In this document: one piece after another, positions 1 to 8,370 of the stretch
Position numbering within the stretch: the first letter of the stretch is position 1
How the letters are laid out: every line of letters begins with the position of its first letter
NCBI GenBank assembly: GCA_028868545.1
Contig: JAGWUF010000021.1
Span: 1 to 40,481, forward strand
Source of the DNA: Lysobacteraceae bacterium
GTDB lineage: Bacteria; Pseudomonadota; Gammaproteobacteria; Xanthomonadales; Xanthomonadaceae
DNA: 40,481 nucleotides
Direction of reading: 5' to 3'
The notes under the pieces: model-generated
Databases searched by the model: none
What the model was told of the DNA's origin: nothing
What the model saw: only the letters and a program-made list of their open reading frames with translations
Position numbers and translations under genes: made by a program

Positions 1-452
1 TTGAGGTCGGGGAACTTGCGCGGGTCGCGGATGAAGAACACCGGGGTGTTGTTGCCCACCATGTCCCAGTTGCCTTCCTCGGTGTAGAACTTCAGCGCGA
101 AGCCGCGGATGTCGCGCTCGGCGTCCGCCGCGCCGCGCTCGCCGGCCACGGTGGTGAAGCGGGCGAACATCTCGGTCTTCTTGCCGACCTTGGAAAAGAT
201 CGCGGCGCGGGTGTACTTGGTGATGTCGTGGGTGACGGTGAAGGTGCCGAACGCGCCGGAACCCTTTGCATGCATGCGGCGCTCGGGGATGACCTCGCGC
301 ACGAAGTTGGCCAGCTTCTCGTGCAGCCACACGTCCTGCGCCAGCAGTGGCCCGCGCGGGCCGGCGGTGAGACTGTTCTGGTTGTCGGGTACCGGCGCGC
401 CGAAATCGGTGGTCAGGTGGCTGGGCTTGGGGGGATCGGTCGGCTTGCGCAT
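1..452 (-). CDS. Catalase, N-terminal part (cut by window edge)
   Basis: Heme catalase (2 H2O2 to O2 and water), oxidative-stress defence. The minus-strand frame stays open to base 1 and encodes the first 150 residues. Family hallmarks are the catalytic His61 in [14 protein letters not shown], the [17 protein letters not shown] stretch, and the distal-side Asn in [12 protein letters not shown] (about residue 134). The N-terminus ([20 protein letters not shown]) is that of a typical small-subunit monofunctional catalase rather than of KatG. The ATG at 452-450 is preceded by an AAGGAG ribosome site about 9 bases upstream. It is the last gene seen on the minus strand after the MOSC gene, separated by 114 bases, so it probably has its own promoter. 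The C-terminus and the proximal Tyr ligand lie outside the window. Confidence 0.93.
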   Translation of the reverse strand, partial: MRKPTDPPKPSHLTTDFGAPVPDNQNSLTAGPRGPLLAQDVWLHEKLANFVREVIPERRMHAKGSGAFGTFTVTHDITKYTRAAIFSKVGKKTEMFARFTTVAGERGAADAERDIRGFALKFYTEEGNWDMVGNNTPVFFIRDPRKFPDL

Positions 453-566
453 CGCACAGACTCCTTGGGCGGGTGGAATGACCACTCTAGGAGCATTGAA
501 TGACGTTTGGAAATCGATAGTCGGGATCGGATCGATTGTCTCCGGCGATGCAGCAGGTGCCCGCGA
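453..566 (-). promoter_or_regulatory. Catalase upstream region with paired ATCGAT palindromes
   Basis: These 114 bases separate the MOSC stop from the catalase start. They contain two ATCGAT palindromes (513-518 and 531-536) whose starts are 18 bases apart, plus the catalase ribosome site at about 462-467. A paired symmetric motif upstream of a catalase invites an OxyR-type reading. The spacing does not match the classical four ATAG/CTAT elements, however, so only the repeat itself is claimed. Confidence 0.3.
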
Positions 567-1265
567 TCAGAATTCCGACGGGCCGTCGATGCGCCGGCCC
601 CAGTCCTCCACCGCGCCCTGTTCCATGCGTCGTTCGAACAGCTTGCGATGCGAGGGCACCAGCGGCAGCGCCAGCGCGGGTTCCAGCAGGGCCGGATCGA
701 GCACGCGCTGGAACAGCAGTGCGCCCAGCCGCTGCAGCGTCCAGTCCGGGTGCGGGCGTTCGGCCAGCGCCAGCACGTCGCCGGCACGCGCGCTGCCGGG
801 CTGCAGCACGCGGTAATACCAGCCGCTGCGGCCGGTGGTCTGCACCCGGCGGGCCATGTCGGCCACGCCGAAGCGGTCGTTGAGTTTCCAGCACGGCTGC
901 CGCCCCTGGCTGACTTCCAGCAGCGCGCCGCCGAGGCTGAAACGATCGCCGAGGCAGACCCCGGCTTCGGTCAGCCCGCGGGTGCTGATGTTTTCGCCGA
1001 ACGCGCCAGGCGTTTCCAGCAGCGGCAGTGCGCCGAGTTCGTCGCGCCAGGTCGCGTAGTGGTCGAAGGCGTAGTGATGTACCGCCTTGTCCGGGCCGCC
1101 GTGGACGCGCAGGTCGCCCTGTTCGTCGCCCTCGATGCCGAGTTCACCGATGTGCACCGCGCCCGTCAGCGGCTGCTTGTCGATGCCGCTGCGCGTGCCG
1201 GGCCGGGTGTAGGCGCGGGCCCTGCCGGTCAGCAGCGCGTCCACGCGCACGGGCGGTGCATTCAC
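567..1265 (-). CDS. MOSC domain protein (YiiM-like, with 3-alpha domain)
   Basis: A 232-aa MOSC (molybdenum cofactor sulfurase C-terminal) domain protein. The N-terminal half carries the family pattern [23 protein letters not shown] (residues about 43-65) and later [12 protein letters not shown]. The conserved Cys is in [15 protein letters not shown]. The C-terminal part (about 175-232) is the helical extension found in YiiM-type proteins. E. coli YiiM helps reduce N-hydroxylated compounds with Moco-sulfur chemistry; that role is assumed here only by family. The start is GTG at 1265-1263, overlapping the mutS stop (GTGA), so it is likely translationally coupled to mutS. Confidence 0.85.
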   Translation of the reverse strand: MNAPPVRVDALLTGRARAYTRPGTRSGIDKQPLTGAVHIGELGIEGDEQGDLRVHGGPDKAVHHYAFDHYATWRDELGALPLLETPGAFGENISTRGLTEAGVCLGDRFSLGGALLEVSQGRQPCWKLNDRFGVADMARRVQTTGRSGWYYRVLQPGSARAGDVLALAERPHPDWTLQRLGALLFQRVLDPALLEPALALPLVPSHRKLFERRMEQGAVEDWGRRIDGPSEF

Positions 1266-3865
1266 GTCAGTGCCTTCAGCCGGTACAGCGCTTCCAGCGC
1301 CTGCTTCGGGGTCAGCTCGTCGGGGTCGAGGCCGGCCAGCGCGTCCAGCGCCGCGCTGGACGCAGCGAACAGGCCGAACTGCTGCGGCTGATCCAGCGCC
1401 GGCGCGCTCAGCGGGACGTGCGGTGCGTCGCGGCTGAGCGCTTCCAGCTCGGCCAGCCGCGTTTTGGCCTGCTGCAGCGCGGCCTTGGGCAGGCCGGCCA
1501 GCGCCGCCACCTGCAGGCCGAAGCTGCGGTTGGCCGGGCCCGGCCGCACCGCGTGCATGAAGACGAGTGCGTCGCCGTGCTCGACCGCATCCAGATGCAG
1601 GTTGGCGATGCCGCTGCCGGGCTCGGCCAGCGCGGTCAGTTCGAAGTAGTGCGTGGCGAACAGCGTGTAGCTGCGGTTGGCGGACGCCAGCTGGCGCGCC
1701 ACCGCGTCGGCCAGCGCCAGGCCGTCGTAGGTGGACGTGCCGCGGCCGATTTCGTCCATCAGCACCAGCGACTGCGCGCTGGCGTGGTGGAGGATGTAGG
1801 CGGTCTCGCTCATCTCCACCATGAAGGTGGACTGCCCGCGGGCGAGGTCGTCGCCAGCGCCGATGCGGGTGAGGATGCGGTCGATCGGGCCGATGCTCGC
1901 GCTGGCCGCCGGCACGAAGCTGCCGATGCAGGCCAGCAGCACGATCAGCGCGTTCTGGCGCATGAAGGTGCTTTTGCCGCCCATGTTCGGGCCGGTGATG
2001 ACGTACATGCGGGTGCCGCTTCCATCGGGCTCGCTGTCGAACACCAGGTCGTTCGGCTCGAACGGCGCATCGCGCAGCGCTTCCACCACCGGGTGGCGCC
2101 CGCGTTCGATGGCGATGCCGGGCGCGTCGCGCAGGCTGGGGCGGTTCCAGTCCAGCGCCTGCGCACGTTCGGCGAAGCCGGCCAGCACGTCGAGCTCGCT
2201 GAGCGCGGCGGCGCAGGCGCGCAGCGGTTCCAGCGCGGCGTTGAGGCGGTCGAGCACGGCCTCGTACAGCATTTTTTCGCGGGCCAGCGCGCGTTCGCGC
2301 GCCGACAGCACCTTGTCCTCGAAACCCTTCAGTTCTTCGGTGATATAGCGCTCGGCGCCGGTCAGGGTCTGGCGGCGGGTGTAGTGCACCGGCGCTTTGT
2401 CGCTCTGACCCTTGCTGATCTCGATGAAATAGCCGTGCACGCGGTTGTAGCCGACCTTGAGATTGGCGATGCCGGTGGCTTCGCGCTCACGCGCTTCGAG
2501 GTCGATCAGGAACTGGTCGGCATTGGTCGAGAGCTGGCGCAGCTCGTCGAGTTCGGCATCGAAACCTTCCGCGATCACGCCGCCATCGCGCGCCAGCAGC
2601 GGCGGCTGGGCGACGATGGCGCAGCGCAGCGCGTGTGCGGTAGCGTCGTGCTCGCCGAGTTCGGCATGCAGCGCGGCCAGTCGCGGCGAGTCCAGCGGGG
2701 CGAGGATGTCGCGCACGGCAGGCAGCAGCGACAGCCCGTCGCGCAGGGTGGACAGGTCGCGCGGGCGTGCGCTGCGCAGGGCCACGCGCGAGAGGATGCG
2801 CTCCATGTCGCCGAGGCTGCGGAAGGCTTCGCGCAGGGTGTCGTCGGCGCGATGTTCGCTCAATGTCTGCACCGCATGGTGACGCTCGCCGACCACGCGG
2901 CGGTCGCGCAGCGGCCGATGCAGCCAACGTCGCAGCAGGCGTCCGCCCATCGGGGTGACGGTGGAATCCAGTACACCCAGCAGGGTGGCTTTGACGTCGC
3001 CGTCGACGCGCGAATCCAGCTCCAGATGGCGGCGCGTGGCCGCGTTCATGGCGATGGCATCAAAGCTGGTTTCAAGGGCAATGCTGCGCAGATGCGGCAG
3101 CCGCTGCTTCTGGGTTTCCTCGATGTAGCCCAGCACCGCGGCGGCGGCGGCAATGGCCAGCGGGCGCTCGTCGAGGCCGAAGGCGGTGAGGTCGTGCACG
3201 GCGAAGAACTGCAGCAGCTGGCGACGGCCGGAATCGGCGTCGAACAGCCACGGCGGGCGCCGGCGCAGGCCGCGCGCTTCCAGCACGCAGGTGGGCCAGC
3301 CGTCCTCGTCGGCGATCAGCGTTTCCGCCGGCTGCAGGCGGGCCAGCTCGGCTTCCAGCGCGTCCTCGCTAGCCACTTCGGTGGCGCGCAGGCGGCCGCT
3401 GGCAAGGTCGGCCCACGCCAGACCATAACCCTGTTTGCTGCGGCTGATCGCCAGCAGCAGGGTGTCGCGGCGCTCGTCCAGCAGCGCTTCGTCGGTGACG
3501 GTGCCGGGGGTGACGATACGCACCACCTTGCGCTCCACGATGCCCTTGGAAGTGGCCGGGTCGCCGATCTGCTCGCAAATGGCAACCGACTCGCCCAGCG
3601 CCACCAGTCGCGCCAGGTAGCCTTCGGCGGCGTGGTGCGGCACGCCGGCCATCGGGATCGGCTGGCCGGCGGAAGCGCCGCGCTGGGTCAGGGTGATGTC
3701 CAGCAGCCGCGCGGCCTTGCGCGCATCGTCGTAGAACAGCTCGTAGAAATCGCCCATCCGGAAAAACAGCAGCACGTCCGGATGCTCCGCCTTGGCGGCG
3801 AAGAACTGCTTCATCAGGGGGGTGTGTTCGGCCGGCTTGTCGGACGTCGGGGCGGGCGAATTCAC
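1262..3865 (-). CDS. mutS: DNA mismatch repair protein MutS
   Basis: Mismatch-recognition ATPase that binds mispairs and recruits MutL. At 867 aa it is close to the E. coli length (853). The Phe-x-Glu mismatch-reading motif is in [20 protein letters not shown]. Near the C-terminus are Walker A ([14 protein letters not shown]), the Walker B/signature region ([35 protein letters not shown]) and [13 protein letters not shown] chose GTG 3865-3863, four bases past the upstream peptidase stop, because homology already begins before the Met of [13 protein letters not shown] (EHTP matches the AHTP of E. coli MutS). A TTG at 3898 would overlap the peptidase gene by 29 bases; ATG 3814 looks too late. 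It lies in a minus-strand run with the M20 peptidase and the MOSC gene. Confidence 0.96.
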   Translation of the reverse strand: MNSPAPTSDKPAEHTPLMKQFFAAKAEHPDVLLFFRMGDFYELFYDDARKAARLLDITLTQRGASAGQPIPMAGVPHHAAEGYLARLVALGESVAICEQIGDPATSKGIVERKVVRIVTPGTVTDEALLDERRDTLLLAISRSKQGYGLAWADLASGRLRATEVASEDALEAELARLQPAETLIADEDGWPTCVLEARGLRRRPPWLFDADSGRRQLLQFFAVHDLTAFGLDERPLAIAAAAAVLGYIEETQKQRLPHLRSIALETSFDAIAMNAATRRHLELDSRVDGDVKATLLGVLDSTVTPMGGRLLRRWLHRPLRDRRVVGERHHAVQTLSEHRADDTLREAFRSLGDMERILSRVALRSARPRDLSTLRDGLSLLPAVRDILAPLDSPRLAALHAELGEHDATAHALRCAIVAQPPLLARDGGVIAEGFDAELDELRQLSTNADQFLIDLEAREREATGIANLKVGYNRVHGYFIEISKGQSDKAPVHYTRRQTLTGAERYITEELKGFEDKVLSARERALAREKMLYEAVLDRLNAALEPLRACAAALSELDVLAGFAERAQALDWNRPSLRDAPGIAIERGRHPVVEALRDAPFEPNDLVFDSEPDGSGTRMYVITGPNMGGKSTFMRQNALIVLLACIGSFVPAASASIGPIDRILTRIGAGDDLARGQSTFMVEMSETAYILHHASAQSLVLMDEIGRGTSTYDGLALADAVARQLASANRSYTLFATHYFELTALAEPGSGIANLHLDAVEHGDALVFMHAVRPGPANRSFGLQVAALAGLPKAALQQAKTRLAELEALSRDAPHVPLSAPALDQPQQFGLFAASSAALDALAGLDPDELTPKQALEALYRLKALT

Positions 3866-3869
3866 GGGC

Positions 3870-5378
3870 TCAGCAGCACCCGCCGGGGGTATCGGCAAAG
3901 GAATTGATGGCGGCCGCCGCTACGCCGGTGGTTTCGCCGCGCAGGCTGGCGGCGTGGTGTTCGGCCACCACGCGGGCCACGCAGGCGGTGACGGCCTTGC
4001 CCATCGGAATGTGCAGGAATTCGTTGGGGCCGTGGGCATTGGAATGCGGGCCCAGCACACCGGTGATCATGAACTGCGCACCCGGGAATTTTTCGCCCAG
4101 CATGCCCATGAACGGGATGGTGCCGCCTTCGCCCATGTACATCGCGGGTTTGCCGAAGAATTCCTGGCTTGATTGCTCGATCGCCGCTTCCAGCCACGCT
4201 GCCAGTGCCGGGGCGTTCCAGCCGGTGCTGGCCTTTTCCAGATGCAGGCTGACCTGCGCGCCGTACGGCGGATCCTTGAGCAACACCTCTTCGAGCAGTG
4301 CGCCCGCCTGCTTGCCGTCCAGCGTGGGCGGCAGGCGCAGGCTGAGCTTGGCGGCGGTGAACGGGCGCAGCACGTTGCCGGCCGAGGCCAGCGGCGGGAT
4401 GCCGTCCATGCCGGTGATCGACAGTGCCGGCCGCCAGGTGCGATTGAGCACCAGCTCGGTGCGATCGCCGTGCATCGGCACCATGCCGGGCAGGAACGGG
4501 AACTTGTCGAAGACTTCGTCGCCCAGCACCTCCGCCACCTTGGCGGCCTGCGCCAGACGGTCGGCGGGAATGTCCGCGTGCAGGCCGTCGATCAGGATGC
4601 GGCCGGTGTTTTCGTCCTCGATGCGCGAGAGCAGATCACGCAGGATGCGGAAGCTGGACGGCACGATGCCGGATGCATCACCGGAGTGCACGCCTTCGCT
4701 GAGCACCTTCACCGTGAGGTTGCCACCGGCCAGGCCGCGCAGTGAGGTGGTGCACCACAGCTGCTCGTAGTTGCCGCAGCCCGAATCCAGGCACACCACC
4801 AGCGACGGCCTGCCGATGCGCCCGGCCAGATGATCCACGTAGAACGGCAGGTCGTTGCTGCCGGATTCCTCGCAGCCTTCGATCAGCACCACGCAACGCG
4901 TATGCGCCACGCCTTGGGCTTGCAGTGCCAGGATCGCGGTCAGCGAGCCGAAGATCGCGTAGCCGTCGTCGGCACCGCCGCGCCCGTACAGGCGGTCGCC
5001 TTCCAGCACGGGGATCCACGGGCCCTTGCCCTCGTCCCAGCCGGTCATTTCCGGCTGCTTGTCCATGTGCCCGTACAGCAGCACGCAGTCGTCGTTGCGG
5101 CCGCCGTTGGCCGCAGGAATGTCGATGAAGATCAGCGGCGTGCGGCCTTCCAGGCGCACCACCTCCACCTGCATGCCGGGGATGGCCTGCGCCTTCGCCC
5201 AGGTTTCCAGCAGTGCCGCCGCGCGATCCATATGGCCGTTCTGCTGCCAATCGGCATCGAACATCGGCGATTTGTTGGGAATGCGGATGTATTCGATCAG
5301 CTGCGGGACGATTTCGGCATCCCATTTGGTGGCCACGAAATCGCGGAGCGTGCTGGCATCGAAATGGGTGGCGTGCAT
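3870..5378 (-). CDS. M20-family metallopeptidase (dipeptidase-like)
   Basis: A 502-aa zinc-dependent M20/M25/M40 hydrolase. The visible metal/catalytic set is His104 and Asp106 in [11 protein letters not shown], the bridging Asp in [14 protein letters not shown] (about 137), the catalytic Glu pair in IEGCEESGS (about 170-171), Asp198 in CLDSG, and the C-terminal metal His in [15 protein letters not shown] (about 455-465). Between them is the dimerisation/lid domain. There is no signal peptide, so it is probably cytoplasmic. Substrate is not readable from sequence; peptides or acylated amino acids are typical. ATG at 5378-5376. It is the first gene of the minus-strand run leading into mutS. 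Confidence 0.9.
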   Translation of the reverse strand: MHATHFDASTLRDFVATKWDAEIVPQLIEYIRIPNKSPMFDADWQQNGHMDRAAALLETWAKAQAIPGMQVEVVRLEGRTPLIFIDIPAANGGRNDDCVLLYGHMDKQPEMTGWDEGKGPWIPVLEGDRLYGRGGADDGYAIFGSLTAILALQAQGVAHTRCVVLIEGCEESGSNDLPFYVDHLAGRIGRPSLVVCLDSGCGNYEQLWCTTSLRGLAGGNLTVKVLSEGVHSGDASGIVPSSFRILRDLLSRIEDENTGRILIDGLHADIPADRLAQAAKVAEVLGDEVFDKFPFLPGMVPMHGDRTELVLNRTWRPALSITGMDGIPPLASAGNVLRPFTAAKLSLRLPPTLDGKQAGALLEEVLLKDPPYGAQVSLHLEKASTGWNAPALAAWLEAAIEQSSQEFFGKPAMYMGEGGTIPFMGMLGEKFPGAQFMITGVLGPHSNAHGPNEFLHIPMGKAVTACVARVVAEHHAASLRGETTGVAAAAINSFADTPGGCC

Positions 5379-5598
5379 GGCGGCCCTGTCTTGTCGTGAT
5401 GAAACAGGGATTGTAGCGCCCGCCCCCGCATTCCGTACCCGTTGGCGTGGGTGCGGGTCAGAATTTTCCTACCCGGACTTGGGGGAAACCCCGATGGTGA
5501 ATCCGGGCATTTCCGATAGCCTGCCTCTGTGGGTGGCGGCAAGCTGTTTCCGTCCGGTTGCCGCAGTCATGCAGGCAGCGTCGTAGAGAAGCCAATTG
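5379..5598. promoter_or_regulatory. Divergent intergenic region (M20 peptidase / ComEA-like)
   Basis: The 220 bases between two outward-facing genes must hold both promoters. A TACAAT box on the minus strand (5415-5410) lies 32 bases before the peptidase start, without a convincing -35. An interrupted palindrome CCTGT (5385-5389) / ACAGG (5404-5408) sits in the peptidase leader. A perfect 7-bp stem GCGGCAA (5536-5542) / TTGCCGC (5558-5564) lies in the leader of the ComEA-like gene, ending 34 bases before its ATG. It could be an operator or an RNA hairpin. Confidence 0.35.
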
Positions 5599-5937
5599 AT
5601 GAAACTATTGCTGCATTGGGGGGTATTGCTCGGTTTGCTGCTCGTGGCAGGGCTCGCACTTGCCGCGGAGCGAGTGAATATCAACACCGCGGATGTGGCC
5701 ACGCTGGATCGGGTGCTGGTCAATGTCGGGCCGGTCAAGGCCCAGGCGATCGTGGAATACCGCACCGTCAACGGCGCATTCCGGAGCCCGGAACAGTTGG
5801 CGATGGTCAAGGGGATTGGTTTGAAGACGGTGGAAATGAATCGGGATCGGATCGTGGTGAACAGCCCTCGCGATGCCGTGCAGCCGACGGGCCAGGTGGT
5901 GGCCAGGCCGAACCAGCAGCAATGGGCGCACCAATGA
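5599..5937 (+). CDS. Secreted ComEA-like helix-hairpin-helix protein
   Basis: A 112-aa protein with a signal peptide (MKLLLHWGVLLGLLLVAGLA, cleavage probably after LALA) followed by one ComEA-type (HhH)2 DNA-binding module: VNINTADVATL ... VNVGPVKAQAIVEYRTVNG ... LAMVKGIGLKTVEMNRDRI. Periplasmic proteins of this build bind incoming double-stranded DNA in natural transformation. With ComEC in the same window, a role in DNA uptake is plausible but inferred. ATG 5599 is preferred over the in-frame TTG 5596; GAGAAG at about 5586-5591 can act as ribosome site. Its stop overlaps the next gene's start (ATGA at 5934-5937). Confidence 0.85.
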   Translation: MKLLLHWGVLLGLLLVAGLALAAERVNINTADVATLDRVLVNVGPVKAQAIVEYRTVNGAFRSPEQLAMVKGIGLKTVEMNRDRIVVNSPRDAVQPTGQVVARPNQQQWAHQ

Positions 5938-6587
5938 GCCCGGAGCGTGTGCACGTGGATGCGGAGCTGTCGGTAGTGTCGAACATCGCGACGGGCGTGC
6001 GCGTGCTGCCGGCGCAGGGCTATCGGCGGATGCGCTGGAAGAACGATGCCGGCTGGACCTCGGAAATCCTGCGGGTGCCGGATCAAGAAGAGTGGTGCTG
6101 GCGTCTGTCGATTGCCGAAGTCGAGGCAGACAGCGCGTTTTCCGCATTTCCCGGCGTGGAGCGCTGGCTGATGCTGCTTTCGGGTGAAGGCATGCAGTTG
6201 TGCTTTGAAGACGGCACCACCCAGACGCTGCGTCCGCCGCATGGGGCGGTGCAGCTCTCGGGCGACCGGGCGTTGACCGGGCGCCTGGTGGATGGCCGGA
6301 GTACCGATTTCAACGTGATGTGGCGGCGTGACCGGCATGCCGCGCAGATCTGGCGACGTCCCCTGGAAGAGTCGATGGTGGTCTTCGTCGAGCCGGACGA
6401 AACCTGGGCCATCCATCTGCTGAGTGGCGAGATGGGCATTGCATCCGATGCAGGCGTGGACAACCTGCAGGCGGGTGATACCGCAATTCTGGAAGCGGGC
6501 ACCTCGCGGGGCCGTTATGCCATGGAGGGCAATGGGGAGTTGCTGTTGATCCGGATCACTTGTGTGGGTACCCCTGTGTCAGTTTGA
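5934..6587 (+). CDS. HutD/Ves family cupin protein
   Basis: A 217-aa HutD/Ves-like protein (double beta-barrel, cupin-like). Family features are the N-terminal RMRWKNDAGWTSEIL, WRLSIAEVEADSAFSAFPGVERWLMLLSGEGM, the central FNVMWRR, and the C-terminal barrel ending in GELLLIRI. HutD proteins usually accompany histidine-utilisation genes, and E. coli Ves is linked to cold-induced expression; the biochemical activity is poorly defined. No hut gene is in this window. It overlaps the ComEA-like gene by four bases, implying coupled translation of two apparently unrelated products. A strong terminator follows at once. Confidence 0.85.
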   Translation: MSPERVHVDAELSVVSNIATGVRVLPAQGYRRMRWKNDAGWTSEILRVPDQEEWCWRLSIAEVEADSAFSAFPGVERWLMLLSGEGMQLCFEDGTTQTLRPPHGAVQLSGDRALTGRLVDGRSTDFNVMWRRDRHAAQIWRRPLEESMVVFVEPDETWAIHLLSGEMGIASDAGVDNLQAGDTAILEAGTSRGRYAMEGNGELLLIRITCVGTPVSV

Positions 6588-6621
6588 GGGTCAAAGGCGG
6601 CGGTGAAGGATTCATCGCCGC

Positions 6622-6652
6622 TGCGGCACAGGGATGTGCCGCACCTTTTTTT
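6622..6652 (+). terminator. Rho-independent terminator after hutD-like gene
   Basis: Perfect 8-bp stem TGCGGCAC (6622-6629) / GTGCCGCA (6636-6643), 6-base loop, then CC and seven Ts. A second imperfect hairpin lies just before it (about 6599-6621). It ends the comEA-hutD transcript ahead of the convergent gene at 6673. Confidence 0.9.
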
Positions 6653-6672
6653 GCACACGTTCCGGTGGCGGC

Positions 6673-8328
6673 TCAAGGGGCGATCTTGCGCTTGAGCACG
6701 CGTGCCATCGCCGGAGGCAAGCGTGGCATGGTGCGCAGCATCCAGGGCAGCAGGCGTCGCCTGGTGCCGGAAAGGGACTCGGGTACCATCGCTTCGATCA
6801 GGTGTGGCCCCGGACGACCCAGTGCGTCTTTCAAGGCCTGGCAAAATGCACTGGCCGTGGCCGTGCGCACCGCGTGCACACCCATGCCTTGGGCGAGCTG
6901 CTGGAAGTTCAGGACCGGCCCGTGCAAATCCAGTTGCGCGCGTGCTTTCGGGCCAGCCTGATCCGCACCGACCCGATCCAGTTCGACGTTGAGCACCGAA
7001 TAGCTGGCGTTGTTGAAGATGATTGCGGTGACGTTCAGTCCTTCGCGCGCCATCGTCCAAAGCGACTGGATGGTATACATCGCGCTGCCATCACCGATCA
7101 GGGCAATCACCGGTCGCTCCGGGCAGGCGATGGCGGCACCCACGGCATTGGGCAGGCCTTGCCCGATCGCACCACCGGTGAGCGTCAGCAGGTCGTGCCG
7201 CGGGGCACCCTGGGTCATCAGGCCCAGCATCAGGCCGGAGGTGATTGCCTCGTCGATCACGATGGCGTTTTCCGGCAGCAACGCACCCACAGCCTTGCAG
7301 ACTTTCGGGGCGGTCAGTCGACCACGTGGCAGGGCAGGGCGTTGCGCCGGCTGAAGGGCCGGCTGTACCTGGTTCGCATCCACTGCAACGGCCAGCTGCT
7401 GCAGGCTGGCAACGGCATCCTGCCCGGGCGTGGCCAGCACATGCACGGTGCAGTCGCCGGGCACCAGATCGCTTTGCTTGCCGGGATAGGCAAAAAACGA
7501 CACCGGCGATTTGGCATCGACCAGGATCAAATGCCGGATGCCGGTGAGCTGCACCCCGGCCAGCTCGGCCAGATAGGCAATGCGCTCGATCGCCGGCAGG
7601 CCGGCGCCGCGGGGCAAACGGGTGGGGAACACTTCACAAAACACCTTGACCCCGTGGCGGGCGGCGATCCTGGCAGCCGCCAGCAGGGCGGGTTCTTGCA
7701 GCGCTTGCCCACCCAGCAGCAGGGCGCTGGGTTCATGGCTGTGGATGGCGGCCGCGATCCGCGCGATCACGCTGGCTTCCGCTGCAACGGGGGCCGGTGC
7801 CGGCGGTGGCGGGCAGGGGGTTCCGCCTTCGCCCCAGCTGACATCGGCCGGCAGGATCAAGGTTGCCACCTGGCCCGGCAGGCCGCGTGCCGCCTGGATC
7901 GCATCCACCGCATCGCGGCAAAGCGCAGCGGTGGAGAGTGACGTGCGCACGAAGCCGGGCGAGACGTTGCGCGCCACGGTTTCGATGTCGGACTGCAGCT
8001 GGGCGTCGAACGGCACGTGGTAGGTGGCGTGGTCGCCGACGATGTTGACCACCGGCACCTTGCCCTTGCGCGCGTTGTGCAGGTTGGCGAGGCCATTGCC
8101 GAGGCCGCAGCCCAGATGCAGCAAGGTGGCGGCGGGCCTGCCGGTCATCCGCGCGTAGCCGTCGGCGGCGCCGGTGGCCACGCCCTCGAACAGGGTCAGT
8201 ACCGCGCGCATCCTCGGTTCGGAATCCAGCGCCGCGACGAAGTGCATTTCGCTGGTGCCGGGGTTGGAAAAACAGACGGTGACACCGGCATCGGCCAGCG
8301 TCTTGATCAGTACTTGTGCGCCATTCAT
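6673..8328 (-). CDS. Thiamine-diphosphate-dependent enzyme (acetolactate synthase / benzoylformate decarboxylase-like)
   Basis: A 551-aa three-domain ThDP enzyme. The N-terminal Pyr domain has the cofactor-activating Glu in LTLFEGVATGAADGYARM (about residue 48). The middle domain is degenerate. The C-terminal PP domain has the ThDP/Mg motif IGDGSAMYTIQSLWTMAREG followed by NNASY. It belongs to the broad acetolactate-synthase large-subunit-like group that includes MdlC; no small regulatory subunit is nearby, so branched-chain synthesis is unlikely. Substrate unknown. The ATG at 8328-8326 begins the conserved MNGAQVLIKTLADAGV. The frame stays open upstream, but that part is low-complexity repeat. 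No clear Shine-Dalgarno precedes the ATG. It follows the FAD dehydrogenase by 40 bases, probably in one operon. Confidence 0.85.
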   Translation of the reverse strand: MNGAQVLIKTLADAGVTVCFSNPGTSEMHFVAALDSEPRMRAVLTLFEGVATGAADGYARMTGRPAATLLHLGCGLGNGLANLHNARKGKVPVVNIVGDHATYHVPFDAQLQSDIETVARNVSPGFVRTSLSTAALCRDAVDAIQAARGLPGQVATLILPADVSWGEGGTPCPPPPAPAPVAAEASVIARIAAAIHSHEPSALLLGGQALQEPALLAAARIAARHGVKVFCEVFPTRLPRGAGLPAIERIAYLAELAGVQLTGIRHLILVDAKSPVSFFAYPGKQSDLVPGDCTVHVLATPGQDAVASLQQLAVAVDANQVQPALQPAQRPALPRGRLTAPKVCKAVGALLPENAIVIDEAITSGLMLGLMTQGAPRHDLLTLTGGAIGQGLPNAVGAAIACPERPVIALIGDGSAMYTIQSLWTMAREGLNVTAIIFNNASYSVLNVELDRVGADQAGPKARAQLDLHGPVLNFQQLAQGMGVHAVRTATASAFCQALKDALGRPGPHLIEAMVPESLSGTRRRLLPWMLRTMPRLPPAMARVLKRKIAP

Positions 8329-8337
8329 GCGTTGCGT

Positions 8338-8370
8338 CTGCGTCGGAGTCGGAGTTCGGAGTTCGGAGTC
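8338..8370. repeat. Short GGAGT(T)C tandem repeat between two operon genes
   Basis: The 40-base junction between the FAD dehydrogenase and the ThDP enzyme is built of GGAGTC / GGAGTTC units: four near-identical 6-7-mers on the plus strand, reading CTCCGA(A) on the coding strand. Such a repeat could slip and change spacing. It occupies the place where the ribosome site of the downstream gene should be. Confidence 0.6.

Noticed and set aside
1028-3907. 959-codon plus-strand frame opposite mutS
   Set aside because: Antisense shadow of mutS, with biased composition and no motif.
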